From Puccinellia tenuiflora (Eukaryota; Streptophyta; Magnoliopsida; Poales; Poaceae), in assembly GCA_012064385.1 (NCBI GenBank), contig QRDG01000535.1, forward strand, positions 355,225 to 419,224: a stretch of DNA of 64,000 nucleotides, in the 5' to 3' direction. The position numbers and the translations under genes are program-made. Positions 41,187 to 52,983 of this stretch are shown one piece after another. Positions within the stretch are counted from its first letter, which is position 1. Each line of letters begins with the position of its first letter. The notes under the pieces are model-generated. The model was not told where the DNA came from. It did no database searches and saw only the letters and a program-made list of their open reading frames with translations.

Positions 41187-42777
41187 ATGGCCGGCTCTCG
41201 CGCCGAACGTCTTGCTCGCCGGACGGCCAGCGCCGCCACCGCTCCTGCTGGCAACCCGCGCGGCCGCCCACGCGGAAGCGCTGCTCCGGAGCGCCACGTC
41301 GACCCCGAGCCCCGCGTTGAGCATCCAGAGGACAACAACGACGACCACGCCGAGGACGACCTCGGCGAAGAGGAAGTTTCCTCCCTGCACCCGTCGCGGG
41401 ACCGCGCTGCCTCCTCGCTCGGCCGCCCTGCGCCCAGCCCAGCAACTGCGCTTCTCATGGCGCAGGAGCTGCTGCAGTACCGCCCCACGCCGGAGGCTCA
41501 AGAAGCCTGGCTCAACCACCTCTCCGAGCTCGTCGGCGCCGCTCGCGTCGCCGCTCCTGCACCATCTCGTTCGCTGGTTCCCTCTGCGCGCGTGGGGGAC
41601 GTGGCGCACGGCGCACCTCCTGCACCCCCTCTTCATCCCGCGCCCGCTCCGGCTCCACCAGTTCCACCGCAACCTGCTCCAGCGGGGGCTCCTCGTCGCC
41701 GCATGACTGCCAAATCGTGCAGCGAGCCCCGGAGGACGCACGCGTGAACATCGAGCGCCAGCAGGATCGCCACAACCGTGCCGTCCAGGACGTCGCCACC
41801 GCGGGGCGCCACCTCCGCGCCACCCTCGCCAACGGCGTGGTCACTTACGGCACGACGGCTGCGTTCACTCGCAGCCTCCGTCGCGTCGTCTGGCCGGTCA
41901 AGTTCAAGCCGGATCTTCCTCCGCGCTACGACGGCAAGAACAACCCCCTAGAGTTCGTGCAGCTCTACACTTTGGCCATCCAGGCCGCGGGGGGGGGGGG
42001 GGGGGCGACGACAGAGTCATGACGAACTAGTTCCCCATGGCCCTCAAGGACTCCGCGTCCTCGTGGCTCACGAACCTCCCCGCTGAGTCCATCAACACCT
42101 GGGAGGATCTCTGCCGTTGCTTCGTCGCGAACTTCAAGGGCACGTACGAGCGCGACCTTACGTACAACGACCTCCGCGGGGTACACCAGAAGCCTGGCGA
42201 GACCCTCCGCAAGTACATCCAGCGCTTCAGCCAGGTGCGCAACAAGATCCCCAACGCCACCGACGCGTAGGTCATTTCGGCCCTCCAGGCTGGAGTCACG
42301 GACGTGCGGATGCTCGAGAAGCTTGGCGTCCACGACAACATCACCACCGTCGTCAAGATCTTCGACATGGCGGACAAGTGCGCCAAGGCTGAGGAGGGCT
42401 GCTTGTTCGTCAAGAACGAGCCAGGGGACCCTGCCGAGGGATCCAAGAAGAAGAAATCCACCGAGAAGCGCAAGACCACTGCGGTCCTCGCAGCTGAACC
42501 TGACGCCAAGCAACCTCACGCTGCCGCTCCAGCCGCGGGCCCCGAGAAGAAAGATGATCGTGCCTTCTGCGTCTACCACAACAGGCATTCCCATGCCACC
42601 GAGGACTGCTACGACCTCAAGAGGCTTCGCGAGGCTCGCGAGCGGCCGCGGCGGCGACCGCGGCGGCCGCGGGGGGCGACGCTGGAACAACAACAACTAC
42701 GACGACAACTACTAGCAGAACCCTCAAGCCAACGCCGTCCAGCCCGCGAACGACAACCTCCCTTCAGAGACTCCTGA
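41187..42777 (+). pseudogene. Gypsy gag, decayed
   Basis: The N-terminal part (MAGSRAERLARR ..., 186 aa) is Ala/Pro/Arg-rich. A frameshift near 41740 leads into VNIERQQDRHNRAVQD and PPRYDGKNNPLEFVQLY, the retrotransposon gag core. A 17-base G run at 41989-42005 disrupts the frame. An in-frame TAG follows at 42028-42030. The core continues WLTNLPAESINTWEDLCRCF and GVHQKPGETLRKYIQRFSQV, then has a TAG at 42268-42270. A lysine-rich segment and the zinc-knuckle-like CVYHNRHSHATEDC follow. Gag would form the particle and bind RNA. At least four lesions rule out a functional product. Confidence 0.85.
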
Positions 42778-42787
42778 GGGCTACCAG

Positions 42788-43573
42788 GTGCCTCGCGGGG
42801 CCGCTTGCATCCTCGGCGGGGCTCAGGCCCCCAGCTCCAACCGCCACTTCAAGCAACTCGCTCGCGAGATCGCGGCAGCGCTTCCCGGGGTTGAGGCCTC
42901 CAGGCCCATCAAGTGGTCCCAGTACCCCATCACCTTCGACTCCAGCGACCACCCCAAGTCCACTTCGACTATTGGCACCATCCCGCTGGTCTGCACCCCC
43001 ACCATCAACAACATCGCAGTCTCTAAGACGCTCATCGATGGGGGTGCAGGCCTCAACGTCATCTCTGTCGAGACCTTCGAGAAGCTTCAGGTGCCTTACG
43101 AGCGGCTCATGCCCACCAGGCCCTTCTCGGGGGTGACAGAGGGTCTCACGACCCCTTTGGGGCAAGTGAGGCTCGCGGTCACCTTCGTCACGCAAGCCAG
43201 CTACCGCACCGAGCTGATCGACTTCGACGTCGCGCACGTCGGCCTGCCCTACAACGCCATCCTCGGCTACCCCGGCCTCGCGAAGTTCATGGCGGTGACC
43301 CACCACGCCTACAACCTCGTCAAGCTTCCTGGCTCAGGTGGCACCATCGTCATCCGCGGCATGGTCTCAGATGCTCTGTACGCTGCGCAAGCGGCCTACA
43401 AGGCTGCCGCAGTGGCGTCCCCCGCTGACGAGGATGAGGAACCCCTCCCGAGGCCCCCCGCGAAGAAGAAGCAGCTGTTCTCTCAGGAGAAGGCCGCGAC
43501 GAAGCAGGTGCCTCTTGAGGCAAACGGCTCGGGGGCTAGCGTCACCATCGGCGCCAACTTGCCTCCCAAATAG
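42788..43573 (+). pseudogene. Gypsy aspartic protease region
   Basis: A 261-codon open stretch contains the retropepsin active-site motif LIDGGAGLNVIS at ~79-90 and the downstream YNAILGYPGL. This protease would process Gag-Pol. The stretch itself is open, but the polyprotein is broken on both sides and ends at a TAG at 43571-43573. The usual DTG/DSG is DGG here, which is frequent in Tat elements. Confidence 0.82.
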
Positions 43574-44064
43574 GAAAGCGCGCTCGTCGCCTTCCTCAGG
43601 GCAAACTATGACATGTTCGCATGTACACCGTCAGATATGTCCGGAGTATCGAGGGAGGTGATGGAGCACCACCTAGCCGTGTGTCCAAACGCACGCCCCG
43701 TGAAGCAAAAGGCACGGCGCCAGGCGCCAGAGAAGCAAGAGTTCATCGTTCAAGAAGTAGAGAAGTTGAAGAAAGCTAGCATCATCAAAGAAGTTGTCCA
43801 TCCCACTTGGCTCTCCAATGGTGTGGTCGTCCCCAAGCACACCGGAGAAAGCCGCCTGTGCATCGATTTCACCGACCTCAACAAAGCTTGCCCCAAGGAC
43901 CCTTATCCCCTCTCGAGGATCGACTAGATCGTGGACTCCACCGCCGGCTGCGAACTCCTCTCTTTTCTGGATGCCTTCTCAGGCTATCACCAGATCAAGA
44001 TGGCGAAGGAGGACGAGGAGAAGACAGCATTTCTCACCCCTTGTGGTGTGTTTTGCTACGTCTG
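43574..44064 (+). pseudogene. Gypsy reverse transcriptase, N-terminal part
   Basis: Frame 2 reads MSGVSREVMEHHLAV, then SNGVVVPKH and LCIDFTDLNKACPKDPYPL (finger motifs). After an in-frame TAG at 43925-43927 it reads LLSFLDAFSGYHQIKM, motif A with its catalytic Asp. The sequence stops at FCYV, where the LTR insertion begins, between motif A and the PFGLKNAGATFQ block. Confidence 0.88.
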
Positions 44065-46769
44065 TGTAACAGCCCCAGATTAGCACCCTAAAATATGGGC
44101 CAAATTTTCGCTTTTGTGTTGCATTGCATCATGGCATACCTATTTAAAATTGCTAATATGGAAATAAAGCAACACTTAGAAATGAAAACAAAGGAAGCAA
44201 AACCCTTCCTCACTTTTTCCAAACTAAATGCATTGGCCAAAACGGCCAAACCAAATTAATTTGAATTTCCAAATTGTTCAGGAAGCTCCAAAATTATTCT
44301 TATAACCAATTGCCAAAATTCAATTATTGACAAGCAAAGATATAAAATTGAGAATTTAATTTGGCTCATTACAAACTCTATTTTTGGAACCAAGTTGAGT
44401 TTTCCAAAAATTCAAACTAAAATCATGGGGAGCTTCGATATGATTGTGAGAGTCTCCATGAATGTTTTCGTTAATTTTGGAATTGTTTAAATGCCCCAAT
44501 TCAATACAAATTGGAAATTGCCAAATTTACTTTTAATTAAAGGCTATGAACAAATGTTGGCCAAACATTTTATTTGACCTCACCAATTTTTGTGGAACCT
44601 CCAAGGGTCATTCAGCACCCCTATGAATTTTTATGGAATTTATAGAAAAGTCCTGGTGCCTCTTTTAAATTGCTTAAGCTCTGTTAAGGACCTCTTTGCG
44701 TTTTATTTAAAAAATTGACAGGGGCTTCTCGCAAAATTTTCCTTTCCCTCTCTCCTCCACCGTGGCCATCGTCACTGGCGCCATGCCGCCGCGTCGGCGA
44801 CGCCCATGCCGCCCTGCCGCTGCCCCTGGTGGTCAAGGGCCATGTCGAGGACCCCCACCTGCCCTCTCCTCACTCACCTGCTCCATCTCGCCCTCCTCTC
44901 TCTCCCTCCGCGATCCACCATGGCCGCCACGGCCTTCGCGCTCGCCGTCGAATCGCCGACAACTCTGGCCACTCCGAAGTACACTGTCAGGGATATGGGA
45001 CACGGATACCCGCAAGGAGGATCAACGAGGCCCACCAGGAGGAAGCCCAGCAGGCCGACTCTAGTTAGAATAGGAAAAGGACTCACCTTTCCAAACTTGT
45101 AATAGATTAGCCGAGTCCTAAGAGGACTCTACTTGTAAGCTGGCCTCCTCCACCTTTATAAGGAGGGGCAAGGCGCCCCAAAGAGGGCACGACCCAATAG
45201 GCCTAGACAGATCTAGACGCTCAACACAACGAGCTATACAATAGAGGAGCCGCCTCATCGGCGACTTCCACCATGAGAGGAATACAACCTAGCCACAAAC
45301 AGCACGTAGGGATATTACCGGATGATGTTTCCCGGGTCCCGAAGCTGTATAAATCCTTTCTCCCGTGTCGTTCGTCTACTAACCCACATCGACGATGCCC
45401 GCGCGTACATAGTCCCGTATCTTCACCATCAGTTCAGACCATGACATTTGGCGCCCACCGTGGGGCTCAGTGCGCGTGGATTCACAACTCGATGGGTCCA
45501 TCTTCATCAACGACGGCGGCGAGTTCATCAACACATCGGTTAAGCGGCTCGGACACATCAAGTTCTTCATCAACACGGCTGCGGGGGCTCGACATCAACA
45601 CCGTCCTCGCGTCCAGCTGATCCAGACACCTTGAGATCGGAATTGCGACCTGCCAAACAACTACCGTGCTGAGTTCATCCTTCGAGTTCGACATTAGCTG
45701 GGATTCCAAGGAGGAGACGACTCGCTCAAGACATCCGGATTCCGGAGCCGACAGGAATTGCTATTCAATACATACCCAAATCGAAGCCGACCGCTAGTGA
45801 TCGCTGGCGCTGGGTACTGATTCATCAAAAACGCCAGGCTTTGGATAAGGAAAGTAATCAAAGAGGAAAAAAGTATTTTGAGTTACTCGCTGGATATCAT
45901 CGTGAAGACCGTGAGCCAACTAGTATTACCTTGACTTGCACATGTTTCAAGTAAGACAATTCAAGAATCAAAGGAAGAGGACAAGTGCTGGCTGTTTTGG
46001 GTATGTACGTGCAAGCACATGCATGCAAAGATTAAATAGAGTACGAGTCGGACCACGCAAATCGTTTCTCCCAACAAAGAAAAAGAAGAGCAAGCATCCG
46101 TCAGGGAGCCGGACCACATGATCTAAACAAGCAAATCAGAAGGAAAGTTGGACAGCATGATTGCGTACGCCAGCTGAAGCAAAGAAGACGTGCTCCACCT
46201 TGACGCACACGGATCGAGGAAGAATCAAGAATAAAAAAAGGAAAGACGAATACCGAGTTCTATTAGTACTAGTGCAAAGCCATCATTGAGCGTATTACTA
46301 ATCCAAGTCGGAAAGAAGAAAAAAAAACAGTGTGCTACTAGTAATTCAGCTGGCCAATTAAAGGAGTCTGCGAGCCGAGTCAGGAGGACTCGGACGATCT
46401 TGCCTTTAGCGAGTCAACCTCAGCGGATCGTCGACTCACCAGCATCGTCATCAGCTACGAAAAATAAAACAGCTAAGTTGCATTTCTATTTAAGTTTTAT
46501 TCAGTATATTTTTAAATTTTCAGTCAATTAAATTATATAAGTCAGTCCCCTTTAAATTAATTCCGGGTCAATTCCGAGAGCCATATATCCAGTTTATAAA
46601 GAAATTGCAGAGATAATCCAGAAAATTACAAAGTAAGTTTTAAATAATGCAAGGGGGCTAGTATAAGTTGAGTACAGTTATTATCTCAGAAAATTCTAGG
46701 TGGCATATCAAATCAATTCTTGGAGGCTTAATATAGCCAAATCTCAAAGTTGGGGTTTTTAAACCCACC

Positions 46770-47035
46770 ATGGATTTCTAAAAGTCGAGCTCTCAAATAG
46801 CTCGCACCAAATTTATTTAAAGTCGGGCTATCCTTCGCTCCCAACGGATTTCTCAAAAGTCGAGCTATTGCTTGCACCGGATTTTTTCAAAGTCGAGCTA
46901 TCTATTGCTTGTACCAGATTTTTCAAAGTCGAGCTATCTACTGCTTGCACCGGATTTTTTCAAAGTCGAGTTATATATTGCTCGCAATGGATTTCTTTGA
47001 AAGTCAAGTTCTTTATAACTTGCATCAGATTTATT
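46770..47035. repeat. ~45-bp repeats (TTTCAAAGTCGAGCTAT...)
   Basis: About six imperfect units with the core AAAGTCGAGCTAT, TGCTTGCACCGGATTT. They precede the 27-bp array. The units diverge at the edges. Confidence 0.7.
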
Positions 47036-47105
47036 GGAAAGATTTAGTTACACCCACAAAGGGATTTCTAAAAAATATCAATGTCTCTATACTCCAGCTT
47101 ATATA

Positions 47106-47402
47106 TTACCAACGAGCCCAGAGAGCTCCGCAACACCTACGAGCCCAGAGAGCTCAGTAATACCAATGAGCCCAGAGAGCTCCGTAATACCAACGAGCCC
47201 AGAGAGCTCCGCAACACCAACGAGCCCAGAGAGCTCCGTAATACCAACGAGCCCAGAGAGCTCCGCAACACCAACGAGTCCAGAGAGCTCCGTAATACCA
47301 ACGAGCCCAGAGAGCTCCGCAACACCAACGAGCCCAGTGAGCTCCGCAATACCAACGAGCCCAGAGAGCTCCGCAACATCAACGAGCCCAGAGAGCTCTG
47401 AT
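47106..47402. repeat. Eleven-unit 27-bp tandem array
   Basis: Units of ACCAACGAGCCCAGAGAGCTC plus CGCAAC or CGTAAT repeat eleven times. Because 27 is divisible by three, the array is open in several frames on both strands (NTNEPRELR on plus). This makes artefactual ORFs. Confidence 0.9.
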
Positions 47403-47739
47403 TATTGTGATCAAAGAGATAAAGCCGGCTTCTCTACAGTAAGAGTTTTGCCGAGACACCCAGTAAGTGCGTCTTTATTAACTTTGAACATTAGGTCCTT
47501 GGGGGCTTGTCTTTCAGGAAAAAGCCAAGCTTTAGACTCATTGACCTGGCCCAGATGCCAACTTATCCTTAGTTTTATCTGGTAAGTCAGATGCAACCTG
47601 TACAACAAACCGGCTGCTAATTAGCAAAGACCGGGCAGGGCCTACTTATTCATCAGTATAAAACTAAGAAGGGTTATAAGAACCAAATCAGCTCAAGCAT
47701 CAATCAAGTTCAAAAAGTTTTATGCTCCGAGTTGCTGCA

Positions 47740-48110
47740 GGCAATACAACCCGGCACTTGGGGGCTACATGTTATCAGGTTTTCAGTTTAAGTCAAAGGA
47801 ATACAGAGTTGGAAGCTCCAAGTTGTCGCAGGCCAACAACTCGGCGCTTGGGGGCTACTCACGGATCAGGTTTTTCTACAAGTTAAGCAGTAATCAAGTT
47901 CCAAAAGTTTTTATCTTCAATTTATTGCAGGTTAATAACCCGGCGCTCGGAGACTACATCATCTGAAGGTCATGAGTTATACATCAAGGAGTCCCGAGTC
48001 GTCGCAGGCAAACGACCCGGCACTCGGGGGCTACATCATCTGAAGTTATGAGTCATCAATACAAGCTCCAAGCTGTCACAAGTTAACAACTCGGCGCTTG
48101 GGGGCTATAC
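47740..48110. repeat. Repeats carrying PPT-like CGGCGCTTGGGGGCTAC
   Basis: The motif CGGC(A/G)CT(T/C)GGGGGCTAC or a variant recurs at about 47752, 47843, 47940, 48018 and 48090. The same GGGGGCTAC core forms the true polypurine tract at 48600-48609. The spacers include CAAGTTGTCGCAGGC(A/C)AACAAC. Confidence 0.7.
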
Positions 48111-48164
48111 ATATACCGGTGTAAACAAGCTCGAGCAAAGTCATACAACTCGTCAAAAGGACTC

Positions 48165-48520
48165 GGAGAAAATTCCGACTCGCCATCAACAAGTCGTTCG
48201 GAGAAGTCGGCATCTACAAGTCGACAGGAGGAGTCGGCATCAACAAGTCGACAGGAGAAGTCGGCATTAACAAGTCGGCAGGAGAAGCCGGCATTAACAA
48301 GTCGACAGAAGAAGTCGGCATTGACAAGTCGGCAATGACAAGTCGGCAGGAGGAGCCGGCGTTAACAAGTCGGCAAGCGAAGCCGGCATCGACGACTCGG
48401 CAACGCCTACATCGACAAATCGGGAAAATCTACAATGACAACCCGGCAAAGTCTACAACGACAACCCGGCAACATCTACATCGACAACCCGGCAAAGCGC
48501 TACATCTACAAGCCGGCAAA
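48165..48520. repeat. AAGTCGGCAGGAG short tandem repeats
   Basis: About a dozen units of CAACAAGTCGRCAGGAGRAGTCGGCAT, with a period near 27 bp, grade into CAACCCGGCAA units. The array is non-coding and lies close to the polypurine tract. Confidence 0.75.
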
Positions 48521-51500
48521 GAACCCAGCACGGACTCTGTGTCCCATTTCTTCAACAAATCAAGACCTTCCGCATGACTCTACGAGTCACCCGAAAGCTC
48601 GGGGGCTACTGTCGGGGATATGGGACACGGATACCCGCAAGGAGGATCAACGAGGCCCACCAGGAGGAAGCCCAGCAGGCCGACTCTAGTTAGAATAGGA
48701 AAAGGACTCACCTTTCCAAACTTGTAATAGATTAGCCGAGTCCTAAGAGGACTCTACTTGTAAGCCGGCCTCCTCCACCTTTATAAGGAGGGGCAAGGCG
48801 CCCCAAAGAGGGCACGACCCAATAGGCCTAGACAGATCTAGACGCTCAACACAACGAGCTATACAATAGAGGAGCCGCCTCATCGGCGACTTCCACCATG
48901 AGAGGAATACAACCTAGGCACAAACAGCACGTAGGGATATTACCGGATGATGTTTCCCGGGTCCCGAAGCTGTATAAATCCTTTCTCCCGTGTCGTTCGT
49001 CTACTAACCCACATCGACGATGCCCGTGCGTACATAGTCCCTTATCTTCACCATCGGTTCAGACCACGACACACACCGACGCCACCTTCAAGCTCGCCTC
49101 ACCGTGCTCTACCCGCTGGCCCAAGGAATCGGCGAGGGACGCTATAGAGCGACCGTGCCGCTCGCCCTTCCACGACTCAGTCCGACCGACGGCCGCCGCG
49201 TGTCGAGCACGCGCTCGCCACCGTCCGGCCTCCCCGAGCCCGAGCGAGATGTCCAGACGCCCGGCCGCGCCGTCCGGCACCTCCTCGTCGATCGAATCGA
49301 ACTGGAACTCCCTGTGTGACGAGATCGAGATCGGTCACCTCGCCGCCGTCCGCCGCTGTGAGCGCCCGGTATCGCCGCCGGCGGTCTTCCCCGTGCCCCT
49401 CCGTCCGCGTCACCGTCCCCGGGGTGAGCCCCTCGACCGTTTGGTCACCTCCTCCCCTCCCCTTCTCCCTCTCGTGCCGTGCGCTCCCGCCGCCGGCCAG
49501 CGCGCGGTCACCACGCCGGCACGCGCCGGTCGTGGCTTGACCACCACGCGCGCTTGCTCAGCACGCCCGGCCTTCACCCCGGCCTGGGCTGGCCACGAGG
49601 CCGGCCTGTTCGGGCAGTGCCCCGGCCTTCACCCCGGTCTGGGCCGGCTCTGAGGCCAGCCTCCTCTGGCACTAGCCCGGCCTGCACCCCGGCCTGGGCC
49701 GACCTGTGGGCCGGCCCAAACAGTAAAATCTGCAAATTTTGGAAAATAAAATGGATTGTTAAATAATTCATAACAAATTGAAAAATGCTCCAATCTTGGC
49801 AAATAAAATACCAAGGTGTTCAGAAAAAAAAACTCTACCACTTGGAGTCATTGTAATCTTCTTTTGGAATTACTTTATTTTGCTTATTTAAGAATTCCTA
49901 AAATGGGTTAAATAATCCCAAATTAGGAAAATTCATAACTAATTAAATATTGATCCAAAAATTATGAATTAATTATCATTGTGATCCACACTTCAAATGC
50001 TATCAAACTATGCACTTATCACATCATGATCACAAACTTTTCTTTGATGTTATTCATAATTTGATTAAATGAATTAAATTCAATTATTTAATTAATTTGC
50101 TATTTATTCATCGGTACTCCAAAAATTACAAATAAAGTACCAAAATGGTCGGAATGACGAACCCTATCCTTTATTGCCATGTACATGCATATTTGAGCCA
50201 CTTCTCTAATAATTTGATAATTTATGAAGAATGTGGTCACTAAGATAAATATGGAGTTGTGTCCAAATATTTGCACTAATTATTTGGAGCTCCATTTAAT
50301 TTGTTAATTAAATTATATAATGATATCCTTGCATCAATTTGACATGTCATCATGTGATTGAGCATTGCACCTTGTGATCGTGTGATTTATGTGTGCTTTG
50401 TATTCTCTTTTGGGTATCGATAGATTCCGGAGTCGAGGGTCTCTCTAACTACCCCGACGAGCAGTACTTCACGACCGGGCAGCAAGGCAAGAGATAACCT
50501 AACCTTCTTGGCATCTAGCATCCTATGGTTTTAATCAAATTATTTTATCCACCATAATATTGCATGCGGTTCAAATGTCCTTTTTGGTAGATATTAGAAT
50601 ATCCTATGAATGCATGTTCTTCCCCGAGCCAATCACATGTATCCCTACCTATGAAACCTAGGGTTGAAGTGTTGGCCCGAGATAAAGATAGAATTGATGT
50701 TTTCATATGCTTAGCTATGCTTAGCCAGGCTTAGCTAAATATTTTAGTTATGTCCGTTGTTTATTTCCATAATTGTTGTTGAAGATGGAATGATTCGGGC
50801 ATGGTGGATATATGTGATGCTTAATTAAATTGCTAAAGGCTTGGATGAGTTGCCCTCGGGGAGGGTGGTTTGCCTCATTCTTGCCGCCTAGGCTGAGAGT
50901 GCTTTTAGCTAGAGCCAAGAAAACGAGCGTGCTTCCGGAGGTGGGGGCATATGGAACCCCCTTTGACCGAATAAGTTGTGAGGGGCTTGTCAAGGGTCCT
51001 CTAGTTTGCTATTTCCATTTGCGCGTGAGTTGTGTGGGTGGAAAAGAAACGAGGATGGTGGTGTTTAGGATGTGGCCGCGGGGCAGGGCGCTGGGAGCGC
51101 TGAACCTGTCCTTCCGCACACCGTTGGTCCTTGAGTAAGCCTCATGCAATGTAAAGGTCTAACCGCGCCCGTTCGCCGGCCTTCCCCGGAAGAGGGCCAA
51201 CTAGGTGAGCCGGACGGTACCGATGGGTAAATTAGTACACCCCTGCAGGGTTTAATCTTTTCGAAAAGCCGTGTCCACGGTTATGGACAAACTCTTGGGA
51301 AAGGCGGATCAGCTCATAGACAACATTTAACCTAATTGATATGGCAGCTAAAGGTTGCATAATCAACTTGAGATAAAGGTTCATTTCCTCGAGGGGGAGT
51401 CGAGGGAGTGCCTTTGTGTGAGATGAGTGGTGATGGTTGCAAGTAGGTTCGCCGAGAACCGAAGATGAAAATGTTACTCTCTTACCCCTTTATAAAAATA

Positions 51501-52061
51501 TTCTGAGTAGACGAATGCCATGTGTCATTTTATAAGTCGTTTATTAAAATTAGCTTTATGCAAAGGAAATACAGAAACAACTTTAGAGCCTCCGTCAGTC
51601 ATTGGGCCTATATCGCCCTACTAAACTTGCGAGTACATCGTACTCAGTCTCTCTTTGCTGCCTCTATGATTTTGTATTTCAGAGGAGGACGACACCGAGC
51701 AGCTAGGTGGGTTCTTCGTTGATGTCAACTACTAGTCTGGGGTTCCCAGGTGGCAGCTTGGGACCGTGGAACAAGCTGGCTTGGGTGAATGTTTATTGTA
51801 GGCCTCTTAGGCCATATATTCTTGCTTCTTGTTGTTAGACAACACTACCCGCTTCCACTTGATGAATTGTTGGATCTGTGATCCTTTTGCTGTGTAATAT
51901 TTGTATTCTTCTCATTATATGAGTTGCTATATGTTTTGTGTCGTAGAGTCATGCAATGTGCCAGTTTGTTCCACAAGTCTCGATCTTTGTTTTATACATT
52001 GATGGTTGTGCCAATTACATAGCCTCTCTGTATAATTCCGGGGTCGGGGCGTTACAGTCTG

Positions 52062-52983
52062 CATGCCTTTCGGCCTGAAAAATGCCGGTGCCACTTTCCA
52101 GCGCCTCATGAGGATCGCCTTGGGGGCTCAAATGGGAAGGAATGCAGAGGCCTACGTCGACGACATCGTGGTCAAGACCCGCGAGAAGGACACGCTCATC
52201 AAGGACCTCGAGGAGACCTTTGCCAACCTACGCAAGGTAAACATCAAGCTGAACCACGCCAAGTGCGTCTTCGGGGTCCCTTCAGGCAAACTCCTCGGGT
52301 TCCTGGTGTCTCATCGTGGCATTGAAGCAAACCCCGACAAGATAAGGGCCATAGAAGAGATGCGGCCTCCTCATCGCCTCAAGGATATGCATCGCTTAGC
52401 GGGATGCATGGCCAGCCTTGGCCGGTTCATCTCCAGGTTCGGCGAGAGGGCGTTGCCGTTTTTTAAGATCATGAAGAGGTCCGGTCCTTTCAAGTGGACC
52501 CCTGAAGCGGCAAAGGCCTTCGAGGACCTGAAGAAGTATCTGGCGAGCCCACCCATCATGGTTGCCCCACGCCCTCGCGAGCCTCTAAAGCTGTATCTTG
52601 CAGCCACTCCTCAGATGGCAAGCGCGGTCTTGGTGGCTGAAAGGGAAGAGCCAGTCCTCACCAAGCAGAGTTCCGCCTCGCTAAGCCCAGAACTCCACGA
52701 CAAGGAAGCAGCCTCGTCAAGCCTCCAGCCTCATGCCGAGCCTCTACAAGTGGGGCCTCAAGAGAACCTCGACAAGGACTCCACCGAGCCTCGAGAGGAG
52801 CCAACCGCTGCCACGTCAACAACCACCCTCGTTGAGCATCCCGTGTACTTCGTCAGCACAGTGCTGCGGGACGCTCGCGAGCGCTACCCCATGCAGCAGA
52901 AGCTCCTTTTCTCGCTCCTCAGCGCCTCCAGGAAGCTGCGCCACTACTTCCAGGGTCACCCCATCAAGGTGGTCACCTCGTAC
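52062..52983 (+). pseudogene. Gypsy reverse transcriptase C-terminal part and RNase H
   Basis: The frame resumes directly after the solo LTR with MPFGLKNAGATFQRLM and the catalytic AYVDDIVVKT. LNHAKCVFGV and LGFLVSHRGIEANPDKI follow, then the connection domain (GRFISRFGERALPFFKI). The RNase H domain runs PLKLYLAATPQMASAVLVAE, an acidic insert, then HPVYFVSTVLRDARERYPMQQKLLF. It is cut at VVTSY by the copia element. No stop occurs in this part. Confidence 0.9.

Larger units (their letters stand above)
44985..49071 (+). mobile_element. Non-autonomous LTR retrotransposon, 4.1 kb
   Basis: Direct LTRs of 462 bp lie at 44985-45446 and 48610-49071, beginning TGTC(A/G)GGGATATGGG and ending GACCA(T/C)GACA, with TATAA boxes. 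TACAC (44980-44984) and CACAC (49072-49076) are the target duplication with one change. A primer site TGGCGCCCACCGTGGGG follows the left LTR and a GCTCGGGGGCTAC tract precedes the right LTR. By eye about seven substitutions separate the LTRs (~1.5%). The 3.2-kb interior has no reverse transcriptase or integrase and is dominated by tandem repeats. Confidence 0.85.
44065..52056. mobile_element. Probable solo LTR (3.9 kb) with a nested retrotransposon
   Basis: The insertion starts TGTAACAGCCCCAGA and ends TCGGGGCGTTACA (inverted TGTAACGCCCCGA). GTCTG is duplicated at 44060-44064 and 52057-52061. After subtracting the nested element at 44985-49071, about 3.9 kb remains. I see no internal direct repeat, primer site, polypurine tract or retroviral enzyme in it. 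A long solo LTR is the simplest reading. A non-autonomous element with unrecognised LTRs is the alternative. GC-rich leader-like sequence around 44750-44980 and 49080-49720 was originally continuous. Confidence 0.7.

Noticed and set aside
44715..45068. Possible host gene start in the GC-rich DNA before the nested element
   Set aside because: The sequence is continuous with 49072 onward once the nested element is removed, and it lies within TG..CA ends with the GTCTG duplication. It looks like LTR leader sequence with no recognisable protein.
47106..47402. CRISPR-like regular repeat array
   Set aside because: The 27-bp units are head-to-tail with no unique spacers, in a plant retrotransposon. 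It is a simple tandem repeat.
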